A DNA stretch of 53,058 bases from positions 1 through 53,058 of the forward strand of contig NZ_JBBHKR010000107.1 in NCBI RefSeq assembly GCF_037389425.1, in the 5' to 3' direction. The notes under the pieces were generated by a model that did no database searches, was not told the origin of the DNA, and worked only from the letters and a program-made list of their open reading frames with translations. The stretch's first letter is position 1, and every line of letters begins with the position of its first letter. This document shows, one piece after another, positions 35,727 to 44,652 of the stretch. The DNA is from Stygiolobus sp037389425 (lineage in GTDB: Archaea > Thermoproteota > Thermoprotei_A > Sulfolobales > Sulfolobaceae). Position numbers and translations under genes: made by a program.

Positions 35727-37355
35727 ATGGCAATGGGCTTGCACGTTGATGGTTTAACCCTAGCCACTTTCGTCGTACTTTTTGCATTTTTCACATTTCT
35801 AGGTTTTTATGGTGCTAAGTGGAGGAAAGGAGATTTATCAAAACTCGATGAATGGGGACTAGGAGGAAGAAGGCTAGGCTGGTTAATAGTCTGGTTCCTG
35901 CTAGGCGCTGATTTATTCACAGCTTATACGTTTATAGCTGTACCATCGGCATTTTTAGCAAAAGGAGCGATATATTGGTTCGCTGTACCATATGTAGCTT
36001 GGGGATTCGGAGTAGCACTGCTAACAATGCCGAGACTCTGGATAGTTGCTAAAAATAAGGGTTATGTTACAGCGGCTGATTTCGTGAAGGATAGGTTTAA
36101 TAATAAGCCCTTAGCAATGGCCGTGGCATTAACTGGAGCAGTAGCTGAGTTGCCATATATCGCGTTGCAGATCGTAGGAATGGAGGCTGTTCTAGCTGTA
36201 TTGTTGGTAGGGTTAGGAATATCACCGCATGCAACGATTGCGGGCTTAAGTGTAACAGAACTAGCTTTACTACTAGCATTCATAGTCCTAGCTGCGTTTA
36301 CAATAACTAGTGGGCTAAGGGGAGCTGCTTTATCTGGTATATTCAAGGACATCTTAGTGTGGATCACTGTAATTACAGTAGCTGTGTATATACCGCTCAT
36401 ACACGGAGGTTACGGAGCAGCTCTAAGTGCTGCACAGTCTTACTTATCTAATCCTAAGAGCGGTATACACAATGTTGTGGCGTTAAAGTCGGCTCTCGGT
36501 TATACAGTGCTTCCCTCTCAACTTTACGCTGCTTACTTTTCCTTAGCTTTAGGAAGTGCTCTAGCCTTATACTTATATCCTCACGCTATAAACGGTTCCT
36601 TATCATCTGAGAGTAGAGAGAAGCTGAAGTTGAGCACATCGTTATTGCCTATATACGGAATCGGCTTAGCTTTAATCACTCTATTTGGCATTTTAATATA
36701 TTTAGTACCGAGCGCGTTAAACCTTGTAATAACTACTAAGAATGGTTCGTTAACAGTTCCCGCTTTGATAGCTGCTTCAATGCCTGATTGGTTTGTAGGT
36801 TTAGCTTTCTTAGCTATATTCATCGGTGGGTTAGTGCCAGCAGCGATCATGGCTATAGGTGTGGCTAACTTGCTAACGAGAAACGTAATAGGTGAGTTTA
36901 CAAAGCTATCTCCCTCGAGTGAGGCTAGGTTAGCAAAGATCTTGTCTACAGTGTTCAAGTTTGTTGCGTTAGCTTTCGTATTTGTAGTTCCTCCTACCTA
37001 TGCGATTCAGCTTCAACTTTTAGGCGGAATACTTGTTTCCCAAACATTACCGGCTGTATTCATCGCTCTATATACCGACAAGTTAGAGGGTAATTCAACA
37101 CTAGCAGGTTGGATAGTAGGAATGGCTAGCGGAATTTATTTAACCCTCTATGTAAACCACTTCGGGCCACTAGTGAGCTCGTTCTTTAATACCCCTATGG
37201 GTCCGATTTATATAGCATTAATAGCGTTGTCATTGAACTTAATAACCACAGTTGTTGGTTCATTAATAGCCAGACTAGCAGGCTGGAAACCTATCTCAGT
37301 AATAACGGCACAGGACTTCGAGATAGAAGTTCAGAGCCCTTCAAAGCAGAATTAA
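35727..37355 (+). CDS. sodium:solute symporter family (SSS) permease
   Basis: A 542-residue protein with about 13 transmembrane helices. The GxxxxxxDEWGLGGRRLGW segment after the first helix and GADLFTAYTF in the second are typical of SSS carriers for monocarboxylates or pantothenate-like substrates. The cargo cannot be read from sequence. GGTGA lies 6 nt before the ATG. It is paired with the DUF3311 gene, supporting a two-component uptake system in the cytoplasmic membrane. Confidence 0.88.
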   Translation: MAMGLHVDGLTLATFVVLFAFFTFLGFYGAKWRKGDLSKLDEWGLGGRRLGWLIVWFLLGADLFTAYTFIAVPSAFLAKGAIYWFAVPYVAWGFGVALLTMPRLWIVAKNKGYVTAADFVKDRFNNKPLAMAVALTGAVAELPYIALQIVGMEAVLAVLLVGLGISPHATIAGLSVTELALLLAFIVLAAFTITSGLRGAALSGIFKDILVWITVITVAVYIPLIHGGYGAALSAAQSYLSNPKSGIHNVVALKSALGYTVLPSQLYAAYFSLALGSALALYLYPHAINGSLSSESREKLKLSTSLLPIYGIGLALITLFGILIYLVPSALNLVITTKNGSLTVPALIAASMPDWFVGLAFLAIFIGGLVPAAIMAIGVANLLTRNVIGEFTKLSPSSEARLAKILSTVFKFVALAFVFVVPPTYAIQLQLLGGILVSQTLPAVFIALYTDKLEGNSTLAGWIVGMASGIYLTLYVNHFGPLVSSFFNTPMGPIYIALIALSLNLITTVVGSLIARLAGWKPISVITAQDFEIEVQSPSKQN

Positions 37356-38018
37356 GTTAAGTAATAATGACTTTTTTCTTTTATATTTTTATTATCTATA
37401 ACATTATTATTATTCTACGCTTTTTTGTTTAGTTAATTTTAAATAATTAGCTATCTTGCCGTAACTTCATATTGATAGTTGATTATCAATATAGACTTAC
37501 GATATAGCGAACTTTATGTTTTCAAAAGATTAAAAGCTTCCTTGTTTTAGGGAGAAAATCAGATTATATGTATACATGTATAAACTTTAATATCATCGTG
37601 GCTACTTTGGTTTTTATCTCACTACGTTAATCACTCACTTAGAGTCTCAAGTATTATCTTAGTAGCTGACTCGCTTAACTGACGTTAAATTTTGTTCATA
37701 TTTTAGGTGTCTTTAAAACTCTCCTTTCTGTAATTATATCCTAACTTTATAACTCGCTATACAGATTACATAGATATATTTCGTTAAATAATAGACTTCC
37801 GTTACTCTTTCGTAGTTAGGACACTTATGGTATCTCATTTCAGTATAATTCCAAAGTTTTATTAATGAAAAAGTATCAAATTATTGCGAAGGTCTATATA
37901 GAATTAATTATACTTAAGACATCATGTTTACACTTACTAGCTCAAACGTCGTTAATTGAAAAAAAACTTATAAATCGTTCTCGCACTATAATTATAATGT
38001 CGGGACAGATGTAAGAGA
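37356..38018. other. AT-rich intergenic region with palindromes and tRNA promoter
   Basis: No coding frame is convincing in these 660 nt. It contains a perfect inverted repeat ATATTGATA/TATCAATAT with a 6-nt spacer (37469-37492), and the palindrome TATACATGTATA at 37571-37582. The last part carries the tRNA-Tyr promoter, with TATA-like CTATAATTATAAT at 37986-37998. Confidence 0.5.
37469..37492. repeat. perfect inverted repeat, 9-bp arms
   Basis: ATATTGATA, spacer GTTGAT, TATCAATAT. It lies 114 nt after the symporter stop codon. It may be an operator or a 3'-end hairpin; AT richness makes chance formation possible. Confidence 0.4.
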
Positions 38019-38109
38019 CCCGCCGTAGCTCAGCCCGGTTCTAGAGCGCCCGGCTGTAGGTGGATTAGCTGGTACCGGGTGGTCCGGGGTTCAAGTCCCC
38101 GCGGCGGGA
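38019..38109 (+). tRNA. tRNA-Tyr (GTA) with a 14-nt intron
   Basis: The acceptor stem CCCGCCG/CGGCGGG has the C1-G72 pair typical of archaeal tRNA-Tyr, with discriminator A at 38109. The T arm is CGGGG-TTCAAGT-CCCCG. The anticodon stem is CCCGG (before 38054) with CCGGG (38075-38079). Anticodon GTA is at 38056-38058. The 21-nt loop implies an intron after G37, about 38060-38073. CCA is not encoded. Confidence 0.93.
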
Positions 38110-38129
38110 CTATATTTCTACCAAATTGT

Positions 38130-38753
38130 TTACACTAAAATATTATTTCCATTCTCTCCGTGAGAGACATAAACTACTCTTGGTTTAAGCTCTTTTATCC
38201 TCTGTATACTCTTCAAAAGCTCTTCTATATTCTCATGTATTACGGGCATTCTAAGCCCGTTCCTAGTCCCTTGTAACATATCCCCAACAATTATTGAGTT
38301 ATCAGATGGTATGTAAATAGAGATTGAGTCCGACGTATGACCTGGCGTGTATAAAATCTGGAGACCATCTAATTCCTCTTCAGTTAACTCGCAGTCCGGT
38401 TCAATTCCCCTGAAGTTTTTCTTTGTAAAGGACGAAAAAGCGCCAATTAGGAGTTTGTAGGTGAAGGAGTGTACTACTGGTTTCCTAATCTCCTCTCCTC
38501 TAAGATTCTTTACTCCTTCCTTGTGAATGCAGAACTGTGCGTTCCGTAATGCGTTCTTAAGTTCATAGGCACTGCCTATATGGTCTATGTGAGAATGAGT
38601 AAAAATTACATATTTAACACGATCCTTATTAACTTCCGCAAGTATCTTCTGAGCAGAGTTAGGTAAACCGCTGTCCACTATTACTTGGTCACCGTTATCT
38701 AAATTGATAATGAAAGATTTTACGAATCTCATTTTGATTTCTTTAACATTCAT
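38130..38753 (-). CDS. MBL-fold metallohydrolase
   Basis: A 207-residue metallo-beta-lactamase fold protein. HSHIDHIG near residue 52 is the HxHxDH zinc site, GHTSDS near 137 and GDM near 156 give further ligands, and SHGE near 197 the last His. Members include glyoxalase II and other hydrolases; the substrate here is unknown. Start at the ATG 38753 fits a leaderless mRNA; an ATG seven codons later is also possible. Confidence 0.85.
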   Translation of the reverse strand: MNVKEIKMRFVKSFIINLDNGDQVIVDSGLPNSAQKILAEVNKDRVKYVIFTHSHIDHIGSAYELKNALRNAQFCIHKEGVKNLRGEEIRKPVVHSFTYKLLIGAFSSFTKKNFRGIEPDCELTEEELDGLQILYTPGHTSDSISIYIPSDNSIIVGDMLQGTRNGLRMPVIHENIEELLKSIQRIKELKPRVVYVSHGENGNNILV

Positions 38754-38841
38754 GAGATAATTTTGTCCTACAGTTATTTAGTGTTAACTTATTAACATAG
38801 CGTGTGAAGTTACATGAAGTTTTGTGGCAATATTGATCAGG

Positions 38842-38871
38842 ATCGTTAAACCTAACGTTCAATCTAACGAT
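38842..38871. promoter_or_regulatory. inverted repeat upstream of the S9 peptidase promoter
   Basis: ATCGTTA (38842-38848) and TAACGAT (38865-38871) flank a central AACGTT. The repeat lies about 20 nt upstream of the TATA-like TTAAATATT (38891-38899), in the place of an activator or enhancer site. Confidence 0.35.
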
Positions 38872-38923
38872 TTATTTTAATAGAATAAGGTTAAATATTG
38901 ATTTTTACATAAATCACAAACTC

Positions 38924-40564
38924 GTGGAATACGAGTATTTAACTAAGATAAAACCAGTTCTAGATTATGATGTAGAAGGAAAAGACAGTCAAATTGCACT
39001 GATTATTAGGGAGAATAAGCCAGAAGTATACATCTACGGTGACAACAAAGTAAACACCTTCGGATTTCCAGAAGAAGTAGTTTGGGCTGATAATGACAGA
39101 CTCCTGATAACTATAGATCCCGAGGGTGGAGAGAGGAGGGGAATTTATGAGTGGGAGAAGGGATGGGAGAAGCCAAAACCTCTCTTAGTCGACAAATACG
39201 ATAATTCCTCTCCTATGGTCACCATTTACGGAATCCTCTTCATTTCTAATAGGGACGGGAAGACTTTACACCTCTATTTGTACGACGGTAAGAAGATCGA
39301 AAATATAAGCAAGGGAGAAGAGCCTGTAGGTGGTTATTGTACTAATGGAGAGCTGATAGTCTATTCTCAAGGAATATATGATGACAATATTTATGTCTCC
39401 GACTTCACTGGAAATGTAATAAAGGAGTTATCCTTTGACGAGAGCGAACAAATAGTCCCGTCGGAAAACTGCTTCTTAAATAAGGACAAGTTTATATTCC
39501 TCTCAAATCATAATGGTACTTTTGGGTTATATTCCTATGATATCAAAAAGGACGAGATTTCCAGTATAATTAACGTCTCGGATTATGACATTAATGAGGC
39601 TGTAGTTTATAACGAAAAGGTGTTATACACTTTAATAAAGGACGGTAAGAGTGAGTTATTACAAGTCCCTAACATACATCTTGAAAAAGGTGGTTATATC
39701 CACGACCTGAAGGTTGTAAAGAATTCTGTGTATTACCTGATGTCAAAACATTCTAGGGCTACAGACTTGTACGTAATTGAAGGTAAATTGAGCCAGAGGC
39801 TTACCGACTCAATGAACGGAGTCAAGGATGAATTCGTGAGCCCTACATCAGTAACTTATGACTCTGATGGTATTAAAATCCACGCGTTATTATACAGTAG
39901 GGGAAATGAGGACAAGGGAGTAGTTTACATACACGGGGGCCCGGACTTCCAATGTATTGACAACTTTAACCCTGAAATACAATTCCTGGTGAAGAAGGGG
40001 TTCAAGGTGATCTGTCCTGATTATAGGGGGAGCACCGGTTATGGTAGGAAGTTCAATCACATGAACGACAAGGATCTAGGAGGAGGAGACCTACGCGACG
40101 TTATTAATGCGGTTAAAGTACTAAACGTGAAGAAGGTAGCAGTTACTGGTGCTAGTTACGGCGGATATTTAACAATGATGGCCGTGACTAAATACCCTGA
40201 CTTATGGTGTTCTGCAGTGGCTGTAGTACCGTTCGTCAACTGGTTCACTGAGAAACAGTTCGAGAGGGAGGTATTGAAACAATACGATGAAATAAAGATC
40301 GGTAACGATGAGGCTTTACTTAGGGATAGGTCACCGATCTTTTTCGTTGATAGAATAAAGGCACCATTAATGCTGTTGGCTGGCCAAAACGATCCCAGAT
40401 GTCCAGCTGAAGAAACAATTCAGGTTGTTGAGGAGTTGAAGAAGCTGGGTAGGCAAGTTGAGTACAAGATATATGAAGGAGAAGGTCATGGGTTTATGAA
40501 GATAGAAAATTACATTGACTCAATAAAGAGGGCCGTTGAGTTCATTGCAAACCACTGTAAATAA
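38924..40564 (+). CDS. S9-family serine peptidase (acylaminoacyl-peptidase type)
   Basis: A 546-residue prolyl-oligopeptidase family enzyme. The N-terminal 300 residues are a beta-propeller; the C-terminal alpha/beta hydrolase domain has HGGP near residue 328 (oxyanion), GASYGGY near 420 (catalytic Ser), NDPRCP near 495 (Asp) and GEGHGF near 522 (His). No signal peptide, so it is cytoplasmic and probably degrades peptides. The start is a GTG at 38924, about 3 nt after the predicted transcription start. Confidence 0.92.
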   Translation: MEYEYLTKIKPVLDYDVEGKDSQIALIIRENKPEVYIYGDNKVNTFGFPEEVVWADNDRLLITIDPEGGERRGIYEWEKGWEKPKPLLVDKYDNSSPMVTIYGILFISNRDGKTLHLYLYDGKKIENISKGEEPVGGYCTNGELIVYSQGIYDDNIYVSDFTGNVIKELSFDESEQIVPSENCFLNKDKFIFLSNHNGTFGLYSYDIKKDEISSIINVSDYDINEAVVYNEKVLYTLIKDGKSELLQVPNIHLEKGGYIHDLKVVKNSVYYLMSKHSRATDLYVIEGKLSQRLTDSMNGVKDEFVSPTSVTYDSDGIKIHALLYSRGNEDKGVVYIHGGPDFQCIDNFNPEIQFLVKKGFKVICPDYRGSTGYGRKFNHMNDKDLGGGDLRDVINAVKVLNVKKVAVTGASYGGYLTMMAVTKYPDLWCSAVAVVPFVNWFTEKQFEREVLKQYDEIKIGNDEALLRDRSPIFFVDRIKAPLMLLAGQNDPRCPAEETIQVVEELKKLGRQVEYKIYEGEGHGFMKIENYIDSIKRAVEFIANHCK

Positions 40565-40671
40565 CGTTTTTACATCTATGCAAATAATATATTTTTCATG
40601 AAAACTTGAGTAATTATTTAAAAATGTGCAAAGCTTATATTAATTTCAATTAATAATTGTAATGACAAAAA

Positions 40672-42279
40672 ATGTTGGGTAAGAAAATCTTCTTGGTATT
40701 TTTAATACTAAGTCTAATTTTGAGCTTAGTAGCTGCAGTATCGATACTAAGTGGACAGCCACCACTAATACCCTCCTCCCCGATAGTCATAACTAGGGAG
40801 TACACGTGCTATAACGGGACTTATTTCCCTTACACTATTAAAGTGATTTACTATCCAGAAAACGCTTCCGACTCAAATATGGGGCTACCCTCAACGTGGC
40901 CAGTAACTAATTCACAGCAAGATCACAACGCTGTTGTCACTACGACATGTACCGCGCTAATAACTGGCGTCTCTTGGGAATTACCTGCTGCTCAATTAGC
41001 AGGAGGTGTTTCAATACCTCTATCTACTCCTCCCTCTAAACTACCGGGAGCGAGTGTGATGGGGGTTAAGACAGCCTTAGTGATGTTAACACAAATGGTC
41101 GGACAACCTTTAGGGGTATCACTAGCAGATAACGAATTATTTGTAGAGATGGACAGTGTACCAGGGAGTATATTTGCAGTAAATCCTGTTACCGGGAACG
41201 TAATATGGTATGCTACCGGGTTAGCAAGTTATGCTATGAATAACCCCATAGTGTGGAACGGTATAATATTCGTTACTGTAGGTGATGTGGGCTTTAACTT
41301 TGCTAATTTTGTTCACTACGAAAAAGGTCAGTACGATTTAATCCATAGAGGTATGGGTTATGGAGCTATATATGCCTTTAACGCTTCTGACGGAGTATTA
41401 TTATGGATGAGGTTTACAATGGGTGAAGCGATGCCAGCTCCTGCAGTATATAATGGTATATTAGCATATACTACGGGTGGAGGTTGTTTCGTAGGTGTTA
41501 ACGCTAGTACTGGACAAGTCATATGGATGGATGATTTCAAGGGACTATTCGCTAGTATGAGTAGTGTGAATTACTACGTACTACCTAACGGTACACCGGT
41601 ATTCATAGGTGGGTTCACTTCCTTAGGAGCTCCCTACGGATTAATAATTGCTGTAAACGGACTAACCGGTGCTACGATGTGGAACGCGACTCTGCCTTCA
41701 CCCAATAAACCATATAATACCGGTATGGGTGACGTACCCGTAGCAGTATCACAACAATATGGTATCGTAGTCCAGAGCACTGTTGCAAACGCTGAGCCTA
41801 ACGGGACTGTGGACACGATGTTGTTAGCAATAAATGCAACTAACGGAAAGGTTCTATGGGCTACTAACTTAGGTAGAGGATATACTCCTCCAGCATTTAA
41901 GGGTGGAATTCCGATAATAATAAATGACACTGTCTACGTAGGAATACCATCTTTAGGTAGTGTAGCAGCGGTAAACCTGTTTACTGATAAAATACTTTGG
42001 GAAACCAGACTACCAGATTTAGGAATACCTCCTAAGTTGCCCGGAGGTCCTAGAGGTAGCCCGACTTACTACCACGGATTATTGTGGGTAGCAGCAGGAG
42101 GAGACATTTACGTATTAAACCCGCATAGTGGACAAATATTGGCAACTTACCAAGTAGGAGGAAGGTTCGGAATAGTGAACCCAGTAATCGCCGGAAATAC
42201 AATGTTCTTAGCGAATAGTTACGGCTGGGTAATAGCCCTTCCGCTAAACGAAATATTTCCCTCTTATCAAAGCTATTGA
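40672..42279 (+). CDS. secreted PQQ-type beta-propeller protein
   Basis: A 535-residue protein. Residues 5-25 are hydrophobic and act as a signal peptide or membrane anchor. Seven tryptophan-docking-type repeats follow (GNVIW near 175, GVLLW 241, GQVIW 281, GATMW 333, GKVLW 392, DKILW 439, GQILA 487), indicating a seven- or eight-bladed propeller like quinoprotein dehydrogenases or BamB. N-glycosylation sequons are frequent, as expected outside the cell. Catalytic residues for PQQ cannot be confirmed, so it may be a structural relative. A membrane protein with a CC motif follows. Confidence 0.8.
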   Translation: MLGKKIFLVFLILSLILSLVAAVSILSGQPPLIPSSPIVITREYTCYNGTYFPYTIKVIYYPENASDSNMGLPSTWPVTNSQQDHNAVVTTTCTALITGVSWELPAAQLAGGVSIPLSTPPSKLPGASVMGVKTALVMLTQMVGQPLGVSLADNELFVEMDSVPGSIFAVNPVTGNVIWYATGLASYAMNNPIVWNGIIFVTVGDVGFNFANFVHYEKGQYDLIHRGMGYGAIYAFNASDGVLLWMRFTMGEAMPAPAVYNGILAYTTGGGCFVGVNASTGQVIWMDDFKGLFASMSSVNYYVLPNGTPVFIGGFTSLGAPYGLIIAVNGLTGATMWNATLPSPNKPYNTGMGDVPVAVSQQYGIVVQSTVANAEPNGTVDTMLLAINATNGKVLWATNLGRGYTPPAFKGGIPIIINDTVYVGIPSLGSVAAVNLFTDKILWETRLPDLGIPPKLPGGPRGSPTYYHGLLWVAAGGDIYVLNPHSGQILATYQVGGRFGIVNPVIAGNTMFLANSYGWVIALPLNEIFPSYQSY

Positions 42280-42438
42280 GATGGGGGATTCTTCTTCCGC
42301 CTTTATATGAAGATCTGATTGCCAACTAACGAATGATAAGAAGTTAACCTTAAAATTTAACGTTTCAATCGGTTTTTTACTGGTTTCGTCGTCAACTACT
42401 ACTATTCAGTTTAAATTGTACGAAGATATATATTTTTT

Positions 42439-43218
42439 ATGAATCTTGCAACAAGGCTAAGTATTATCATAATCCTTCTAGTATCTTCCTTCGTGTTTTA
42501 TCTCTTAGCTTTTCACTACGTGAGAATAGGTGGTATGCTATCAGCTATAACGTTCTGGTCAGCAGTTTGGCTTATGATACCTAAGAGGTTCTTCAATATG
42601 GTGTGGGGAGAGATTAAAAAAGGCAGGGCCTATTGGATTTCTGCATCCATTTATATGACATTTCATGTACTTCTTTACGGAGCCTTTTATGAAGCATTAT
42701 TTGGCGGTGTAGAATATTTGCCCTATGTGACTGTTTATTTCGGAGCAGCTGTTCCTCCTCCTCTTCCCTACTTTGTCGAGTACGAGACTGAGGCTATAGG
42801 CTTCACTTTTTACCTTTACGGTTTCGTATCAGATGCTATTCCCTATACGATCTTTTTAGGTTTAATCCTCTCCTTACTACTAGGAGCCAACGTTGAAAGA
42901 GTATTGGAGTTGTGGAAAGCTGTAAAGGCTAAGAAGAAAAGTATAACACTTGTAGTCTTACCTACAGTTGGAATAATTTCTGGGACATCTTGTTGCCTCT
43001 CCTTACCTACTTTGATAATAGTCACTGTTGCTGCTGGAATAGGGGCTGTATTTTCAGTTCTACCGATTCTTGCTTCCCCGACTTATTATATACTGGTCTA
43101 TTATATCCTACCTTTAGGCTCTGTAGCTCTCCTTACGGTCAACTTGAGGGATCTGAATAGAGTGTTGAAGTGTAGATTTAATAGAAACTGGGAAATAAAA
43201 AGTGAGACCAAGAGATAA
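42439..43218 (+). CDS. polytopic membrane protein with a Cys-Cys motif
   Basis: A 259-residue protein with six or seven transmembrane helices. Inside the fifth hydrophobic segment is GTSCCLSLPT, a vicinal Cys pair followed by Pro, a pattern seen in metal-transporting membrane proteins such as MerT; the likeness may be coincidental. TATA-like GTTTAAATTG centred near 42414 lies 25 nt before the ATG, giving a leaderless transcript separate from the propeller gene. Function unknown. Confidence 0.65.
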   Translation: MNLATRLSIIIILLVSSFVFYLLAFHYVRIGGMLSAITFWSAVWLMIPKRFFNMVWGEIKKGRAYWISASIYMTFHVLLYGAFYEALFGGVEYLPYVTVYFGAAVPPPLPYFVEYETEAIGFTFYLYGFVSDAIPYTIFLGLILSLLLGANVERVLELWKAVKAKKKSITLVVLPTVGIISGTSCCLSLPTLIIVTVAAGIGAVFSVLPILASPTYYILVYYILPLGSVALLTVNLRDLNRVLKCRFNRNWEIKSETKR

Positions 43219-43284
43219 GTTTAAGGTAAAGAGCTTTGGGACTTGTTAAAACTTTATTTACCATAAACGTATAATATGTGGTGT

Positions 43285-43385
43285 GCGGGGGTGCCCGAGC
43301 AAGGTCAAAGGGGTCGGGCTCAGGACCCCATAAGTGAGAACCCCGATGGCGTAGGCCTGCGTGGGTTCAAGTCCCACCCCCCGCA
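43285..43385 (+). tRNA. tRNA-Leu (CAG) with a 16-nt intron
   Basis: The acceptor stem GCGGGGG/CCCCCGC has discriminator A at 43385. It is a class II tRNA with a long variable arm. Anticodon CAG is at 43321-43323. A bulge-helix-bulge forms: exon CTCA pairs with intron TGAG, with 3-nt bulges GG^A and AA^C. The intron is 43325-43340, and splicing leaves the 7-nt loop CTCAGGC. TATA-like ACTTTATTTA is at 43251-43260. CCA is not encoded. Confidence 0.94.
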
Positions 43386-43441
43386 TTATTATAAGATTAA
43401 TTTTAACTAGACCTATTCTTGTCAGATAGCTGTAATTTATG

Positions 43442-43585
43442 TTAACTTTGTTTGTTGGAGGATCGTTTAGTATTTTTTAGTAACCTCTTTGCTTCACGTT
43501 TATTTAACCTTAATACTGTGTTTTTGCCTATTATTACTACACTATCTATTGTATTGTCTATATCTTCTATAGATAATCGCTTCAT
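43442..43585 (-). CDS. small basic protein, 47 residues
   Basis: ATG at 43585 to TAA at 43442. The peptide starts MKRLSIEDIDN, has a hydrophobic centre (SVVIIGKNTVL) and a strongly basic tail (KREAKRLLKNTKRSS). A stop codon lies five codons upstream in frame, so the start is well bounded. It follows the winged-helix regulator gene by 52 nt on the same strand and may be cotranscribed. No family is recognised. Confidence 0.5.
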   Translation of the reverse strand: MKRLSIEDIDNTIDSVVIIGKNTVLRLNKREAKRLLKNTKRSSNKQS

Positions 43586-43637
43586 ATCTCTTTTAATTAT
43601 TCATCTGTTCTTACAGTATCAGTGTTACCATAATCTA

Positions 43638-44621
43638 TTAGTATACTCTAGTATTAACAGATACAATTCCCCCGTCAACTTCTATGTTAGCGATCACATT
43701 CTTCTCCTTAACCATGTTTTTGCCCCCTTTCACTAATCCGCCGTTTACGTTCTTATTGAAAATTATTCCTATGTTAGAAGGTATTTCTAAATCCAGATTT
43801 ATCGTCCCTCCGTCTACCTCAGCATATAAGGTACCTTCTCCGGCATAACGTAATTTAGAGTTAGCAACTCCTCCATTTATTTGGATTTTAGAGTTTACCA
43901 CGTTTTCCACGTCTGCGCGAAAAACTCCTCCGTCTATCTCAATCGAAATATTTGCAATCGAGTTCTTTAGCGTAATAGCTCCTCCATTAACTTCTCCTTT
44001 CAATGAGTTCAATGACGGATAATGTATCACTGCGTAACATCCATCGATCTCTATCCTTAATTCGTTTCCTATATCTTTCATGTGAAATCCGTCTTCGTCT
44101 ACACATTTGATTACGGCGTGTGGGTCACCTTGATATATAGTGACCTTACCTCCATTAATACTCACAGTTAAGTCAGGCTTTAGAGATAGAGGACCGTTAT
44201 ATACTTCGAACATTTTATGCCAGCCGAAACCCCTAGCGAAAATTTCGTCTAGTTTAGAAGGTAATTCAGCTATTGATTGTATACTCTTAAACAAACTAGA
44301 AAGTCCAGGGGTAAGCAAAAATGCACCTTTTTCCTCTTCATCTTCTTCATTACTGTTAGCTTGAGTGGGGGCTTCATTATGTATTTGCCTGATCATGTTT
44401 AAAGCCTTAACCCCTAAGGGTGTTAACTCATAATACCCTTGGTTGTTTTTAGATATGAGACCGTTAAGTTTTCTAATGTGAAAAGCCAGTGCCGGACTGT
44501 CTAACCCTAAATCCTTTTGTAACTCGGAAAAAGTCTTTGGTTTTTCAGCTAACAGTTGGATTATTTTTCTCCTGATTTCATGAGATATTGCATCGAATAT
44601 GTCTCCGTTTTGTGACTCCAT
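43638..44621 (-). CDS. winged-helix regulator fused to a repeat (adhesin-like beta-helix) domain
   Basis: A 327-residue protein. Residues 5-85 are an ArsR-type winged helix (FDAISHEIRRKIIQLL, then FSELQKDLGLDSPALAFHIRKL). An acidic linker (NEEDEEEK) follows. From about 150 to the end, the motif [V/I][N/D]GG recurs at 157, 213, 231, 250, 271, 294 and 317, with a related IDGC at 194, spaced about 18-23 residues. This is like DUF4097/DUF2807 right-handed beta-helix domains that usually sit on the cell surface. No signal peptide or membrane segment is seen, so it is likely a cytoplasmic DNA-binding protein. Confidence 0.8.
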   Translation of the reverse strand: MESQNGDIFDAISHEIRRKIIQLLAEKPKTFSELQKDLGLDSPALAFHIRKLNGLISKNNQGYYELTPLGVKALNMIRQIHNEAPTQANSNEEDEEEKGAFLLTPGLSSLFKSIQSIAELPSKLDEIFARGFGWHKMFEVYNGPLSLKPDLTVSINGGKVTIYQGDPHAVIKCVDEDGFHMKDIGNELRIEIDGCYAVIHYPSLNSLKGEVNGGAITLKNSIANISIEIDGGVFRADVENVVNSKIQINGGVANSKLRYAGEGTLYAEVDGGTINLDLEIPSNIGIIFNKNVNGGLVKGGKNMVKEKNVIANIEVDGGIVSVNTRVY

Positions 44622-44631
44622 ATTAATTAAT

Positions 44632-44652
44632 ATGTCACATGATTTATAAATC
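44632..44652 (-). promoter_or_regulatory. TATA box and candidate operator of the winged-helix regulator
   Basis: The palindromic TATA region GATTTATAAATC (44641-44652) is centred 26 nt before the ATG at 44621, so the mRNA should be leaderless. Directly between them is ATGTCACAT (44632-44640), an ATGT/ACAT palindrome around one base, in the right place for repressor binding and autoregulation. Confidence 0.45.

Noticed and set aside
37356..38018. CRISPR array or tandem repeat in the AT-rich spacer
   Set aside because: Only single palindromes occur; no repeat-spacer periodicity is seen here or anywhere in the window.
43452..43736. A 94-codon plus-strand frame
   Set aside because: It runs antisense to the end of the winged-helix regulator and the 47-residue gene, and its composition is a shadow of those frames.
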